DNA of 64,000 bases from positions 1-64,000 of the forward strand of contig JAZNHT010000011.1 of the NCBI GenBank assembly GCA_045577175.1. Reading direction: 5' to 3'. Shown in pieces: positions 39,506 through 48,875 of this stretch. The translations under genes and the position numbers were made by a program. The notes beneath the pieces are model-generated. The model was not told where the DNA came from. It saw only the letters and a program-made list of their open reading frames with translations, and did no database searches. Every line of letters begins with the position of its first letter. The first letter of the stretch is position 1. This stretch comes from SIG701 sp045577175 (GTDB lineage: Bacteria; Bacillota; Clostridia; Oscillospirales; CAG-272).

Positions 39506-40698
39506 GCCCGTGCCTCCTTTCCGCTTGCATCCGCACCGCCGCAGATGCTCTCGCCCGCTTTGACGCTTACTCCGCCGCCGATCACGGTCAGTGCGGATGC
39601 GGCGCTTTGCGGCTTGCCGATGACAGCACCGGCACCGATGACCGTGTCCGCATCGATGATGCTGTAGTTGACCGTGGCACCCTCTCCGACCGTCACGCCG
39701 CGCAAGATAACCGAATCCTTGACGAATGCACCGCGGGCAACACGCACGCCTGCGGACAAAACGGAATTTTCCACGATGCCGTCAATCTCGCATCCGCCGC
39801 CGAGCATACTGTTCACAACCCGACCGTACTCCCCGATCCGATGCGGCGGCTCAGCGCCTCCGCGCGAATAGATACGCCATTTTGCATCCGTAAGGGAGAA
39901 CTGAGGGCTTTCACCGAGCAGATCCATATTTGCCTCCCAAAGGGATGTAAGCGTGCCGACATCCTTCCAGTAGCCGCGAAACGGATACGCGAACATGCGG
40001 CATCCGTCCTTGAGCATGGCGGGGATGACGTTTTTTCCGAAATCCTTCGCGGAAGTCTCATCGGCATCGTCTGCCTGCAAATATTTTTCCAGCACGGGAC
40101 GGTCGAAAATATAGATACCCATGGATGCTTTCGTGCTCTTCGGCTCGGCAGGCTTTTCTTCAAAATCGGTGATGCGCCCGTCCTCATCCGCCGTGAGAAT
40201 GCCGAATCGGCTTGCTTCCTCAATCGGCACCTCAAGAACAGCGATCGTGCACTCCGCACCTGTCTCCTTGTGCCGTGCGAGCATCTTCGCGTAATCCATT
40301 TTGTAGATATGATCGCCCGAAAGGATGAGGACGTAGGCAGGATCGTACCGTCTGATAAAATCAAGATTCTGATAGATCGCGTTCGCCGTTCCCTTGTACC
40401 AATCCGCGCCGTCCTTGCCCTGATACGGCGGCAGAACGGTCACACCGCCCGACACGCGATCGAGATCCCACGGCTGTCCGTTGCCGATATACTCGTTAAG
40501 CTGCAAAGGCTGGTACTGCGTCAGAACGCCCAGTGTACTGATGCCCGAATTGATGCAGTTGGACAGCGGAAAATCGATAATACGGTACTTTCCGCCGTAG
40601 CTGACCGCAGGCTTTGCCGTTTTCTCCGTCAGCGCGTAGAGGCGTGATCCCTGTCCGCCGGCAAGCAGCATGGCGACGCACTCGGTTTTCTTATACAT
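39502..40698 (-). CDS. glgC: glucose-1-phosphate adenylyltransferase catalytic subunit
   Basis: 398 aa. MLLAGGQGSRLYALTEKTAK is the nucleotide-binding loop; GKYRIIDFPLSNCINSGIST and YKGTANAIYQNLDFI are substrate regions, and FEEKP carries the conserved sugar-binding residues. The C-terminus is a left-handed beta-helix (VENSVLSAGVRVARGAFVKD). It makes ADP-glucose, the committed step of glycogen synthesis. Second gene in the operon, after glgB. Confidence 0.95.
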   Translation of the reverse strand: MYKKTECVAMLLAGGQGSRLYALTEKTAKPAVSYGGKYRIIDFPLSNCINSGISTLGVLTQYQPLQLNEYIGNGQPWDLDRVSGGVTVLPPYQGKDGADWYKGTANAIYQNLDFIRRYDPAYVLILSGDHIYKMDYAKMLARHKETGAECTIAVLEVPIEEASRFGILTADEDGRITDFEEKPAEPKSTKASMGIYIFDRPVLEKYLQADDADETSAKDFGKNVIPAMLKDGCRMFAYPFRGYWKDVGTLTSLWEANMDLLGESPQFSLTDAKWRIYSRGGAEPPHRIGEYGRVVNSMLGGGCEIDGIVENSVLSAGVRVARGAFVKDSVILRGVTVGEGATVNYSIIDADTVIGAGAVIGKPQSAASALTVIGGGVSVKAGESICGGADASGKEARA

Positions 40699-40726
40699 AT
40701 GCTCACCTCACATTGTGAATTTTGTC

Positions 40727-42706
40727 TTACTGTCTTTCCGTTTCTTGCTTCGCGGTGGTTTTCCTTATAAGGATTGCCGAAAGCGGCGCAAGCGTCAGCT
40801 TCAGCCGGTACGTGCGGCTTCCGTCCTCCCATTTGACCGCTTCCGCTTTCATGCATCCGTTTTCCGTACCCGATCCGCCGAAAAGGATACTGTCCGTCGT
40901 GAGAATCTCCTCATACACACCCGACCTCGGCACGGGCAGAATGAAATTTTCCCGTCTCATCGGCACAAAATTGCAAACGGCGATCACTTCCCGTCCGGCT
41001 GTATCGATACGCCGATAGGAGATGATGCCCTCGTCGCGGTTGTCTGCGTCAATCCAAGAGAATCCGTCCCAGCCGTCGTCGATCTCCCACAGCGGTCGGG
41101 TCGTGAGATACAGATGATTGAGCGTCGAGACAAACCGCTGCATCTGCGCATGTCTCGGATAGTCAAGCATGAACCACTCAAGACTGTTTTCATAGTCCCA
41201 CTCCCTATACTGCGCAAACTCTGTGCCCATGAACATGAGTTTTTTGCCCGGCATCGTCATCATATAGGTGAGAAACGTCCGCATCGTTGCGAATTTCTCA
41301 TCATACGTGCCGAACATTTTATCGACCAGCGACCGTTTTCCGTGCACGACCTCATCGTGCGATACGGGCAGGATATAGTTCTCATCAAAGGCGTACATCA
41401 TCGGAAACGTGAGCTTTTCGTGGATCGCTTTTCTGTAGATCGGATCAACGGAAAGGTACGCAAACAGATCGTTGGCAAAGCCCATATTCCATTTAAAATT
41501 GAAGCCGAGACCGCCGTCGCCCACCGGCTTGGTAATCATCGGCCACGCGGTCGATTCTTCCGCGATCATGAAAACGTCGGGAAATTCGCCGAATACTGCC
41601 GTATTCAATTTTTGGAAAAAGGCGATTGCCTCGAGATTTTTGTTATCCCCATGCGTATTCGGAATCCACTCACCCGGGGCGCGGTCGTAATCGAGGTACA
41701 GCATGGATGCCACCGCATCGACACGGAGTCCGTCCACATGGTATTCTCTGAACCAGAAGAGCGCATTGGATACGAGGAAGGACTGCACCTCCTCCCTGCC
41801 GACATCGAAGCAGCGCGTACCCCATCCCTTGTGCTCCATGCGATCCGCGCCCTGATACTCGTAAAGCGGTCCGCCGTCAAATTCGTACAGGCCGTGCGCG
41901 TCCTTCGGAAAATGTGCGGGCGCCCAATCGAGAATCACGCCGATGCCGCCTTTGTGCATCGTATCGACAAGGTACATGAAATCCTCGGGTGAGCCGTAGC
42001 GCGCGGTCGGTGCGAAATAGGATGTGATCTGATACCCCCATGAGCCGTCAAACGGATGCTCCATAACGGGCAAGAGCTCGACGTGGGTATAGCCCATTTC
42101 CAAGAGATACGGGAGCAGTCTGTCCGCAATCTCGCGGTAGGAAAGATAGTGTGCGCCGTCTGCCGTGGAGGCATCTCCCTCGGTATGCCACGAACCGAGG
42201 TGCATCTCATAAATATTGACCGGCGCGGGGAGATAGTGCGCACTTTTTTTGCCTGTCGGAGAAAACATTTTCCGCCGTGCCGTCATCCATGCGCGGTCGT
42301 TCCATTTGTATGCAAAATTTGTTCGGATGACGGAGGCGGTATTTGTGAGCGTCTGGGACGCTCTCGCGTACGGATCGGCTTTCAGAAACGTCCTGCCGCC
42401 GCGGTGAATCGCGTATTTGTAAAACGTTCCCTCAAGCGGCTCATCACTCTCCAAGGTGATCTCCCAGATGCCAGCGTTCTCAAGCCGCATCATCGGATAC
42501 CCGTCCGACCAATCGCAGAAATCGCCCGTCACGGACACGCCGTCCGCATTGGGTGCCCACACGCGGAAGGTGTAGCGAAAAATTCCGCCGTCCTCCACGG
42601 CACCGCCGTGCACGCCCAAAAATGCGTATGCGGCAAAGTTGGTTCCCTCATGAAACAGGTACAAGGGCAAGGAATCTCTGTCTGTGTATTCGGATACTGT
42701 AATCAT
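40727..42706 (-). CDS. glgB: 1,4-alpha-glucan branching enzyme (GH13)
   Basis: About 659 aa from ATG 42706 (MITVSEYTDRDSLPLYLFHE), normal for GlgB. An N-terminal CBM48 domain (RVWAPNADGVSVTGDFCDWS) is followed by the catalytic barrel with EMHLGSW, HVELLPVMEHPFDGSWGYQ, DWAPAHF, HVDGLRVDAVASMLYLDY (nucleophile Asp) and FMIAEESTAWP (acid/base Glu), and HDEVVHGKRSL. It adds alpha-1,6 branches to glycogen. First gene of the operon; a longer frame to 42754 runs into a MITE-like element and is not used. AAGGA lies about 12 bases before the start. Confidence 0.93.
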   Translation of the reverse strand: MITVSEYTDRDSLPLYLFHEGTNFAAYAFLGVHGGAVEDGGIFRYTFRVWAPNADGVSVTGDFCDWSDGYPMMRLENAGIWEITLESDEPLEGTFYKYAIHRGGRTFLKADPYARASQTLTNTASVIRTNFAYKWNDRAWMTARRKMFSPTGKKSAHYLPAPVNIYEMHLGSWHTEGDASTADGAHYLSYREIADRLLPYLLEMGYTHVELLPVMEHPFDGSWGYQITSYFAPTARYGSPEDFMYLVDTMHKGGIGVILDWAPAHFPKDAHGLYEFDGGPLYEYQGADRMEHKGWGTRCFDVGREEVQSFLVSNALFWFREYHVDGLRVDAVASMLYLDYDRAPGEWIPNTHGDNKNLEAIAFFQKLNTAVFGEFPDVFMIAEESTAWPMITKPVGDGGLGFNFKWNMGFANDLFAYLSVDPIYRKAIHEKLTFPMMYAFDENYILPVSHDEVVHGKRSLVDKMFGTYDEKFATMRTFLTYMMTMPGKKLMFMGTEFAQYREWDYENSLEWFMLDYPRHAQMQRFVSTLNHLYLTTRPLWEIDDGWDGFSWIDADNRDEGIISYRRIDTAGREVIAVCNFVPMRRENFILPVPRSGVYEEILTTDSILFGGSGTENGCMKAEAVKWEDGSRTYRLKLTLAPLSAILIRKTTAKQETERQ

Positions 42707-42737
42707 AACTATGCACCGTCCTTCAAAATCATGCTTT

Positions 42738-42918
42738 TTAAGGCAACACCGCACAGTTTTGGCGGTGCAATTGCGCCGTCAGATTTTTTCGTCAGTCTAA
42801 ACAAATTGAGGAGGCGAGAGTCACTCCTCTGCCAACGAAATTTGTGACGAATGACGGAAAATATGCAAGCAAGTGTGCCGCCAAGGCGTTAGCCGTGAAT
42901 TGTACGGTGTTGCCTTAA
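42738..42918. mobile_element. MITE-like 181-bp element upstream of glgB
   Basis: The ends TTAAGGCAACACCGCACAGTT and, on the complement, TTAAGGCAACACCGTACAATT match over 19 of 21 bases. A TA flank on each side would fit an IS630/mariner-type target. The inside has no gene but contains GAGGAG...CTCCTC arms. It lies 32 bases before the glgB start and must have changed or replaced the operon's leader or promoter. Confidence 0.8.
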
Positions 42919-42996
42919 TCTTTCCCCACAGCGCGGCTTCGGATACACGCGCTTCACAAAAACTATGTATATGAAACGAAAGCGAAAAATATGCAT

Positions 42997-43028
42997 AAAA
43001 AAAGCACCTGCTTTACGCAGATGCTTTC
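42997..43028 (-). terminator. terminator of the phosphoesterase-YgjV gene
   Basis: AAAGCATCTGC / GCAGGTGCTTT stem with a TAAA loop, ending in a T-run on the minus strand. Confidence 0.85.
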
Positions 43029-43036
43029 GTTTTGGT

Positions 43037-45232
43037 TTATCCCTTTTTTCTGTCGTGCAGGATCATGCCGAGGGCGGTAAAGGCAAACGCAATAATGTTT
43101 GTGAAAAGCGGTCCCCACGCCGCCGTGAGCACGGCGTACACGCCCCAGATCAGCGCGTTGGAGGCAAACCACACGCGATACATTTTTCCGTTTTTCTGAA
43201 TGATCGCGGCGATAAAGGTAAGCGCGCCGAGAATCGGCAGAATAACGAGAATTTCACGGCTGACAATCAGATTCGCCGCAATAAACGAAGCGGCAAACAC
43301 GGCGAGCAGCCACACAGGGACTTTTTTCTCCTTCGTATCGTATACGGCGCAAATGACCGCCTGCACCGCGCCTATAAAGCACGTTACGGCACCCGCACCG
43401 TTTTCGAGAACGAGATAACTGAGAGCTACAAGGAAATTCGCCAAGAAGACAAGGGGCAAAATCAGCTTCATGGTACGTCCCTTGAGGACGGACGCGAGAA
43501 TCATCGCGACAAGACCGAGCGTACTGAGAATGACGGACACAATCTGCACCCAACCGCTTTTGTCCTCCGTATCGGCAGGCAAAGCGTCCTGCGGCGTATC
43601 ACCCGATGTGGGTTCGATATCGGCAGGCGGCTCTGTCTGTGCTGTATCAACCGAAGCGGCTGTATCCGTCTCCTCAGGCTCGACTTCCGCGGCAGGCGCT
43701 TCATGATAAATTGTGAAGCGGTCGTACTCCGTAATCTCGTCCGTATCGCTCGTGCCAAGGTTATAGTTGACGAGCGTGAGCGAATTTTCCGTTATATCGA
43801 TACGGATCATCTGTCGGGTATCCGCCGTGCCGGTCACAGCGGCATATTTATCCTGAAACTGTGTCTCATTGACCTGCGAGCCGGATGCGGTGGCGGCTGT
43901 CACATGGAGAATACCGTCGGGATTGGTCACGGACACAGGCTTGACTACCGTTTTCAGATTTGTATGATACACACCGCTTGCATCCTGCCATACTCTGAAT
44001 TTGGGCACGTTTGTGCCGTTTCCGAACGTATACGAGCCATCCGTAAACGGCGTGATAACCGACGCATCTATGTAGTTTCCGTTTTCATCCTGTGCAGGTT
44101 TGATGATGTGTGATCTTGTGTAGCAGTGATCGTGTCCCGAAAGGACGAGATCGATCCCGTTTTCGTAGAGAACGGGCACAAGATACTCACGCATATTGAC
44201 GTAGTTGTACTGCTCCAGACGGTTATATACGCCGCCTTCGTTTACCGTATAGTTGTTATGATAACTGGAGCCGTAAGGAGATCGGTGCCAGACGACGATC
44301 TTCCAATCGATGTCCATATCCTTCGTTTCCTCCATCACGCGCTCGATGAAGGCGGCATGACGCTCCGCGGCGGCTTTATCGGCGGCACGCGCACTGTCCG
44401 ATCCCGAATAATCTAGGAAATCGTTATTATTTAGAACAAGGAACAAAACGGAATTATACGTAAACCAATAGTCCGCGCTGTTGACAACGCCTGTTTTGGA
44501 ATCTTTTGTCACGCCTGCGCTGAGATCGAGATTCGGCTCGTTGAAGTGATACGGATAAACGGAATCGTCGTAGTTATCGTGATTGCCGAGCGTGACAACG
44601 GTGGGAATGCTGAGCAGTTCCTCGTGATTGGAATACGCGTCAAACTGTGCTTCGTGCTCGTCATAATTGTAGATAAGCTGATTAATCTGGTCACCGACAG
44701 ACAGAAGGAAGTCCGCACTCTCAAATTCGTTGGCGGTTACAAGCTGATTAAGCGTTCTGCTCCAATCAAGCTCATTCTGCTCGACGCCAAGTTCACCGGC
44801 ACCGATCTGCATATCACCGACAACGGCGAAGCTGAAATCGCCCGATTTGCCCGTCGTAAACGGGATCATATCGGATTTATCCGCACCGTTTGCAAGCTGA
44901 TACACATACTCCGTCTCGGGTAGGAGTCCTTCAATTGTGGCTTTGTTGGCGTAATATCCTTTTTTGACGGAGGCGGTACGCGCCGCTGTCGCAACGGATG
45001 CATCGGAAGGAAACGCACCGTCGACAAGATCGGTGGCTTTGGCATAGGTGATAGTTCCCTCTCCGTCATCCAACGAATACCATGTAAAGTTCAGTTTGGA
45101 TTCATCGGCACCGAGCTGGAGCACGATATTCGTAAATGCCGGGACGTTTTCTTCTGCTGCGGAAACGGCACATGGCAAAAGAAACACTAAAACGAGAAGA
45201 AGCGAAAGAATACGAAGCATACGGGAGGACAT
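43037..45232 (-). CDS. secreted metallophosphoesterase fused to a YgjV-type membrane domain
   Basis: 731 aa from ATG 45232 (MSSRMLRILSLLLVLVFLLP) after AAAAAGGAGATG. A signal peptide ends near Ala25. A Fn3-like purple-acid-phosphatase N-domain (about 30-128) precedes the phosphoesterase with D140 (VVGDMQ), GD 180-181, GNHD 216-219, VVWHRSPYG and SGHDHCYTRSH. An acidic Pro/Thr linker (about 510-545) leads to six or seven membrane helices (SGWVQIVSVILSTLGLVAMI ... FAFTALGMILHDRKKG) of the YgjV/Imp-YgjV type. The enzyme domain would thus be held outside the cell. Substrate unknown; phosphate scavenging is plausible. Confidence 0.85.
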   Translation of the reverse strand: MSSRMLRILSLLLVLVFLLPCAVSAAEENVPAFTNIVLQLGADESKLNFTWYSLDDGEGTITYAKATDLVDGAFPSDASVATAARTASVKKGYYANKATIEGLLPETEYVYQLANGADKSDMIPFTTGKSGDFSFAVVGDMQIGAGELGVEQNELDWSRTLNQLVTANEFESADFLLSVGDQINQLIYNYDEHEAQFDAYSNHEELLSIPTVVTLGNHDNYDDSVYPYHFNEPNLDLSAGVTKDSKTGVVNSADYWFTYNSVLFLVLNNNDFLDYSGSDSARAADKAAAERHAAFIERVMEETKDMDIDWKIVVWHRSPYGSSYHNNYTVNEGGVYNRLEQYNYVNMREYLVPVLYENGIDLVLSGHDHCYTRSHIIKPAQDENGNYIDASVITPFTDGSYTFGNGTNVPKFRVWQDASGVYHTNLKTVVKPVSVTNPDGILHVTAATASGSQVNETQFQDKYAAVTGTADTRQMIRIDITENSLTLVNYNLGTSDTDEITEYDRFTIYHEAPAAEVEPEETDTAASVDTAQTEPPADIEPTSGDTPQDALPADTEDKSGWVQIVSVILSTLGLVAMILASVLKGRTMKLILPLVFLANFLVALSYLVLENGAGAVTCFIGAVQAVICAVYDTKEKKVPVWLLAVFAASFIAANLIVSREILVILPILGALTFIAAIIQKNGKMYRVWFASNALIWGVYAVLTAAWGPLFTNIIAFAFTALGMILHDRKKG

Positions 45233-45304
45233 AAAAACATCTCCTTTTTGAAAAACGTCTGTAAAGCACAAAGAACTGCTTGCGGCTAAGCAAACAGTTC
45301 CGTG

Positions 45305-45380
45305 TGGTGCTCCATCGGAGACTCGAACTCCGGACACCTTGATTAAAAGTCAAGTGCTCTACCGTCTGAGCTAATGGGGC
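45305..45380 (-). tRNA. tRNA-Lys (anticodon UUU)
   Basis: A 76-nt cloverleaf with encoded CCA. D-arm GCTC...GAGC, anticodon stem CTTGA/TCAAG with loop CTTTTAA (anticodon at 45345-45347), T-arm CGGAG-TTCGAGT-CTCCG. The acceptor stem GCCCCAT/ATGGAGC has one C3-A70 mismatch. It lies between the phosphoesterase gene and glnS. Confidence 0.95.
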
Positions 45381-45447
45381 ATCAAAATTGCCTATATATA
45401 ATAGCACGAAATCAGCAATCTGTCAAGAGGTTTTTCGTTTTTTCTGC

Positions 45448-45482
45448 AAAAAAACCTCGGAAACCAAAATCCGAGGTTTTTC
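45448..45482 (-). terminator. terminator of glnS
   Basis: AAAACCTCGGA / TCCGAGGTTTT stem, followed by T-rich sequence on the minus strand. Confidence 0.92.
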
Positions 45483-45498
45483 GATGCAGAATAAGCCG

Positions 45499-47175
45499 TT
45501 ACTGCGGCTTGAAGCTGTCCTTCAGGCTGACCGAGCGGTTGAACACGAGATGCTCGGAGGAGGAGTCCTTACTGTCGGGACAGAAGTAGCCGAGACGCAT
45601 GAACTGGTACGATGCAGGTGCTTTGGCATCCTTGAGAGATGCCTCCACCTTACAGTTGGTGAGGATTTCAAGAGAATTGGGATTCAGATCCTGCACAAGG
45701 GCTTCCATAGAGGAGGTGTCCGGCTCAGCGGCGTTGAACAGATTGTCGTACAGACGAACCTCCGCATCCACGGCGGTTTCGGCATCCACCCAGTGAATGG
45801 TAGCACCCTTGACCTTGCGTCCGTCGGCAGGATCGCCGCCGCGGGATTCGGGATCATAAGTTGCCAGCACTTCAGTGATATTGCCGTCCTCGTCGGTGTT
45901 ATAGCCGGTACAGCGGATCAGATACGCACCCTTTAGGCGGCACTCGGGACCGTCGGGGAACAAACGCTTGTACTTCGGAATCGGCTCCGCCATAAAATCG
46001 TCCGCCTCGATCCACAGATTACGGGAGAAGGTAACCTTGCGCATACCGTCCTCGGGACGGTTGGGGTTGTTTTCTACTTCCACCGTCTCGCTCTGTCCAT
46101 CGGGATAGTTGGTGATGGTCAGTTTGATCGGTTTCAGGACAGCCATAACACGGGCAGCGGACTCATTCAGATCCTCTCTGAGGCAGAAATCCAGAAACGC
46201 CAGCGGAATGGTGTTGGGACTCTTGGCAACGCCGACACGCTCGCAGAAATTGCGGATGGAGGCAGGCGTAAAGCCGCGGCGGCGCATACCGCACAGTGTG
46301 GGCATTCGGGGATCGTCCCAGCCTGCGACATAGCCTTGTTCGACCAGTGCTCTCAGATAGCGCTTGGAAAGCACGGTATGGTCGATGCCGAGACGGGCAA
46401 ACTCGATCTGACGGGGGGTATGCGGCACGGATACGTTTTCAACCACCCAGTTATAAAGCGGTCTGTGGTTTTCAAACTCAAGAGAGCAAAGGCTGTGCGT
46501 GATGCCCTCAAGCGCGTCCTGAATCGGATGTGCAAAATCGTACATCGGATAGATGCACCACTTATCGCCCTGGCGGTGGTGATGCATATGGCGGATACGG
46601 TAGATAACGGGATCGCGCATATTGAAGTTACCGGAGGCGAGGTCAATTTTTGCGCGGAGGGTGTACTTATTATCCTCAAATTCTCCGGCGCGCATCCGCG
46701 CGAACAGATCCAGGCTCTCCTCAATCGGACGGTCGCGCCACGGGGATTTCGCGGGCGTGTTCAAGTCGCCGCGGTACTCCTTGAACTCGTCGGGCGTCAG
46801 CTCACAGACGTAGGCAAGTCCCTTTTTGATAAGCTCGACGGCGTACTCGTAGTCCTTCTCAAAATAATCGGAGCCGTAGTAGAAGCGGTCCTCCCAGTCG
46901 AAGCCGAGCCAGTGGATGTCCTCCTTGATTGCCTCGACGAACTCGACGTCCTCCTTGGTGGGGTTGGTATCATCCATGCGGAGATTGCACAGACCGCCGA
47001 ATTTTTCCGCCGTACCGAAATCGATAATCAATGCCTTGCAGTGGCCGATATGGAGATACCCGTTCGGCTCAGGGGGAAAACGGGTATGCACCGTCTGACC
47101 GGCGTATCTGCCGCCCTCGGCAATATCCTCCTCGATAAATGCGTGAATAAAGTTTTTAGAGGTGATTTCTTCCAT
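45499..47175 (-). CDS. glnS: glutaminyl-tRNA synthetase
   Basis: 558 aa. FPPEPNGYLHIGH is the class I HIGH motif with the GlnRS-specific PPEPNG; LRMDDTNP, FAHPIQDALEGITHSLCSLE and VLSKRYL (KMSKS variant) follow. The C-terminal anticodon domain is complete. It charges tRNA-Gln directly. Many Firmicutes lack this enzyme and use GatCAB, so its presence marks a lineage with the acquired direct route. Seventeen bases downstream of gltX in one operon. Confidence 0.95.
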   Translation of the reverse strand: MEEITSKNFIHAFIEEDIAEGGRYAGQTVHTRFPPEPNGYLHIGHCKALIIDFGTAEKFGGLCNLRMDDTNPTKEDVEFVEAIKEDIHWLGFDWEDRFYYGSDYFEKDYEYAVELIKKGLAYVCELTPDEFKEYRGDLNTPAKSPWRDRPIEESLDLFARMRAGEFEDNKYTLRAKIDLASGNFNMRDPVIYRIRHMHHHRQGDKWCIYPMYDFAHPIQDALEGITHSLCSLEFENHRPLYNWVVENVSVPHTPRQIEFARLGIDHTVLSKRYLRALVEQGYVAGWDDPRMPTLCGMRRRGFTPASIRNFCERVGVAKSPNTIPLAFLDFCLREDLNESAARVMAVLKPIKLTITNYPDGQSETVEVENNPNRPEDGMRKVTFSRNLWIEADDFMAEPIPKYKRLFPDGPECRLKGAYLIRCTGYNTDEDGNITEVLATYDPESRGGDPADGRKVKGATIHWVDAETAVDAEVRLYDNLFNAAEPDTSSMEALVQDLNPNSLEILTNCKVEASLKDAKAPASYQFMRLGYFCPDSKDSSSEHLVFNRSVSLKDSFKPQ

Positions 47176-47192
47176 CGTCGTTTCTCCTTACA

Positions 47193-48875
47193 TTAAAGGG
47201 AATTTACCATGGCACGGATACGCGCAAGCACGCGATCCTTACCGAGAATCTGCATAACGCTGTACATATCGGGCGAGTTCATTTTGCCCGTAACGGCAAC
47301 GCGCAAGAACATACTGACGTCCGCAACGCTGCCCTTGTATCCGTCCGGATTCTGCTTATAAATCTTCATATCGGAGGCAAAGCCGCAGCCGTCAGCGATC
47401 GCCTTGATTTTCGAAAACCACGTGTTCGAATCGTCTGCCATATCGAATGTCTCGGTGAATTTTTCAAGGACGGTGCGAATGTCGGCACGGGCGAATTTTT
47501 CGGGATATTCGTCTTCAATTTTGAAGTATCCGTCATAGAAGAAGCCCATATACCCCTTGGCGTCCGCCCACGTTGCGAGATCCTTTCTCGGCTTTGCACC
47601 GCCTCTGCCGATGGCGAATATGCTCTCGGCAAACGCACGGTCGGCGGTAAGGACTTTTCCGAAATCGGGATCAAACAGACTCGCCCATGCGGTTACTTTT
47701 TCGGTAACGTCCTTTGCCTCCATGCGGGAAATGACGTTTTTGGAGACATCGTTCAGCTTGTCGAAATCGAACAGGCAGCCGGAGGTGGACATCTTTTTGA
47801 TATTGAACGGGAAATCGGTATACGGCTTGTCCGGATTCTGCATATGCCACTCCTCGTAGTTGGAGTTGAGCAGCGTCATGACATACTCGCAGACAGCCTC
47901 GGGGCAATAGCCCATACGGGTGTAATCGTCCATATTTGCGCCCATATCTCGCTTGGAGAGCTTCTTTTTGTTCCCTGCCTCATCCAGACGCATGATTTGC
48001 GCGATGTGCATATACTTCGGTGCTTTGAACCCGAGATAACGGAACAGCTGGAGGTGCTTGGCAAGGCTCGGTAGCCACTCCTCGCCGCGGATAACGTGCG
48101 TTGTATGCATCAGATGGTCATCGACAGCGTGGGCGAAATGGTACGTGGGGATTCCGTCCGATTTCAAAAGCACGAAGTCCTCATCATTTTCGGGAATTTC
48201 CATATTGCCCTTGATGAGATCGGTGAACTTGACCTTTTTATCCTCCGCCCCATCGGCGAGGATACGGATCACAAACGGATGACCGGCGGCAAGGTGCTCC
48301 TTGACCTCCTCGATCGTGAAGTTGCGTCTGGCGAGCATCTCGGCGCGGCGTGCTTCCGCCTCTGCCTGCCAGTCGGTGTTCTTGAGTTCTTCCTTCTTAT
48401 TCACCTGAGAAAGCTCGTCAAGCTCCTCCTCGGTGGTGAAGCAGGGGTACGCCTTTCCCTCTCGGACAAGCTGCTTTGCATACGTCTGATAAATCTCCGC
48501 GCGCTCGGACTGTCTGTACGGACCGTATGCGCCCTGATCGGAAATCTTGCCGCTTTCGTCCAGAATTGCACCCTCGTCAAAATGGATACCGTAGGTAGCA
48601 AGCGTGCGGATCAATCCCTCCGCGGCACCCTCGACCTCGCGCTTGGCGTCCGTATCCTCGATACGGAGATAGAACACGCCGCCGCTCTGGTGGGCAAGTC
48701 TCTCACCAACCGTAGACGGGAAAAGTCCGCCGAAGTGGACGAATCCGGTCGGGCTGGGCGCAAATCTGGTGACCTTCGCACCCTCGGGCAAATTGCGTGC
48801 GGGATAGCGTGCCTCCATATCGGCAGGCACCGTTTTTATATGCGGAAACAGAAGCTCCGCCAACATCTCACTCAT
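47193..48875 (-). CDS. gltX: glutamyl-tRNA synthetase
   Basis: 560 aa. RFAPSPTGFVHFGGLFPSTV is the nucleotide motif (HFGG in place of the usual HIGG), then FYLRIEDTDAKREVEGA and KKLSKRDMGANMDDY (KMSKS variant). The protein belongs to the longer clostridial GltX branch. It charges tRNA-Glu. Its stop-start spacing to glnS and its four-base overlap with the upstream hydrolase gene suggest one transcript. Confidence 0.94.
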   Translation of the reverse strand: MSEMLAELLFPHIKTVPADMEARYPARNLPEGAKVTRFAPSPTGFVHFGGLFPSTVGERLAHQSGGVFYLRIEDTDAKREVEGAAEGLIRTLATYGIHFDEGAILDESGKISDQGAYGPYRQSERAEIYQTYAKQLVREGKAYPCFTTEEELDELSQVNKKEELKNTDWQAEAEARRAEMLARRNFTIEEVKEHLAAGHPFVIRILADGAEDKKVKFTDLIKGNMEIPENDEDFVLLKSDGIPTYHFAHAVDDHLMHTTHVIRGEEWLPSLAKHLQLFRYLGFKAPKYMHIAQIMRLDEAGNKKKLSKRDMGANMDDYTRMGYCPEAVCEYVMTLLNSNYEEWHMQNPDKPYTDFPFNIKKMSTSGCLFDFDKLNDVSKNVISRMEAKDVTEKVTAWASLFDPDFGKVLTADRAFAESIFAIGRGGAKPRKDLATWADAKGYMGFFYDGYFKIEDEYPEKFARADIRTVLEKFTETFDMADDSNTWFSKIKAIADGCGFASDMKIYKQNPDGYKGSVADVSMFLRVAVTGKMNSPDMYSVMQILGKDRVLARIRAMVNSL

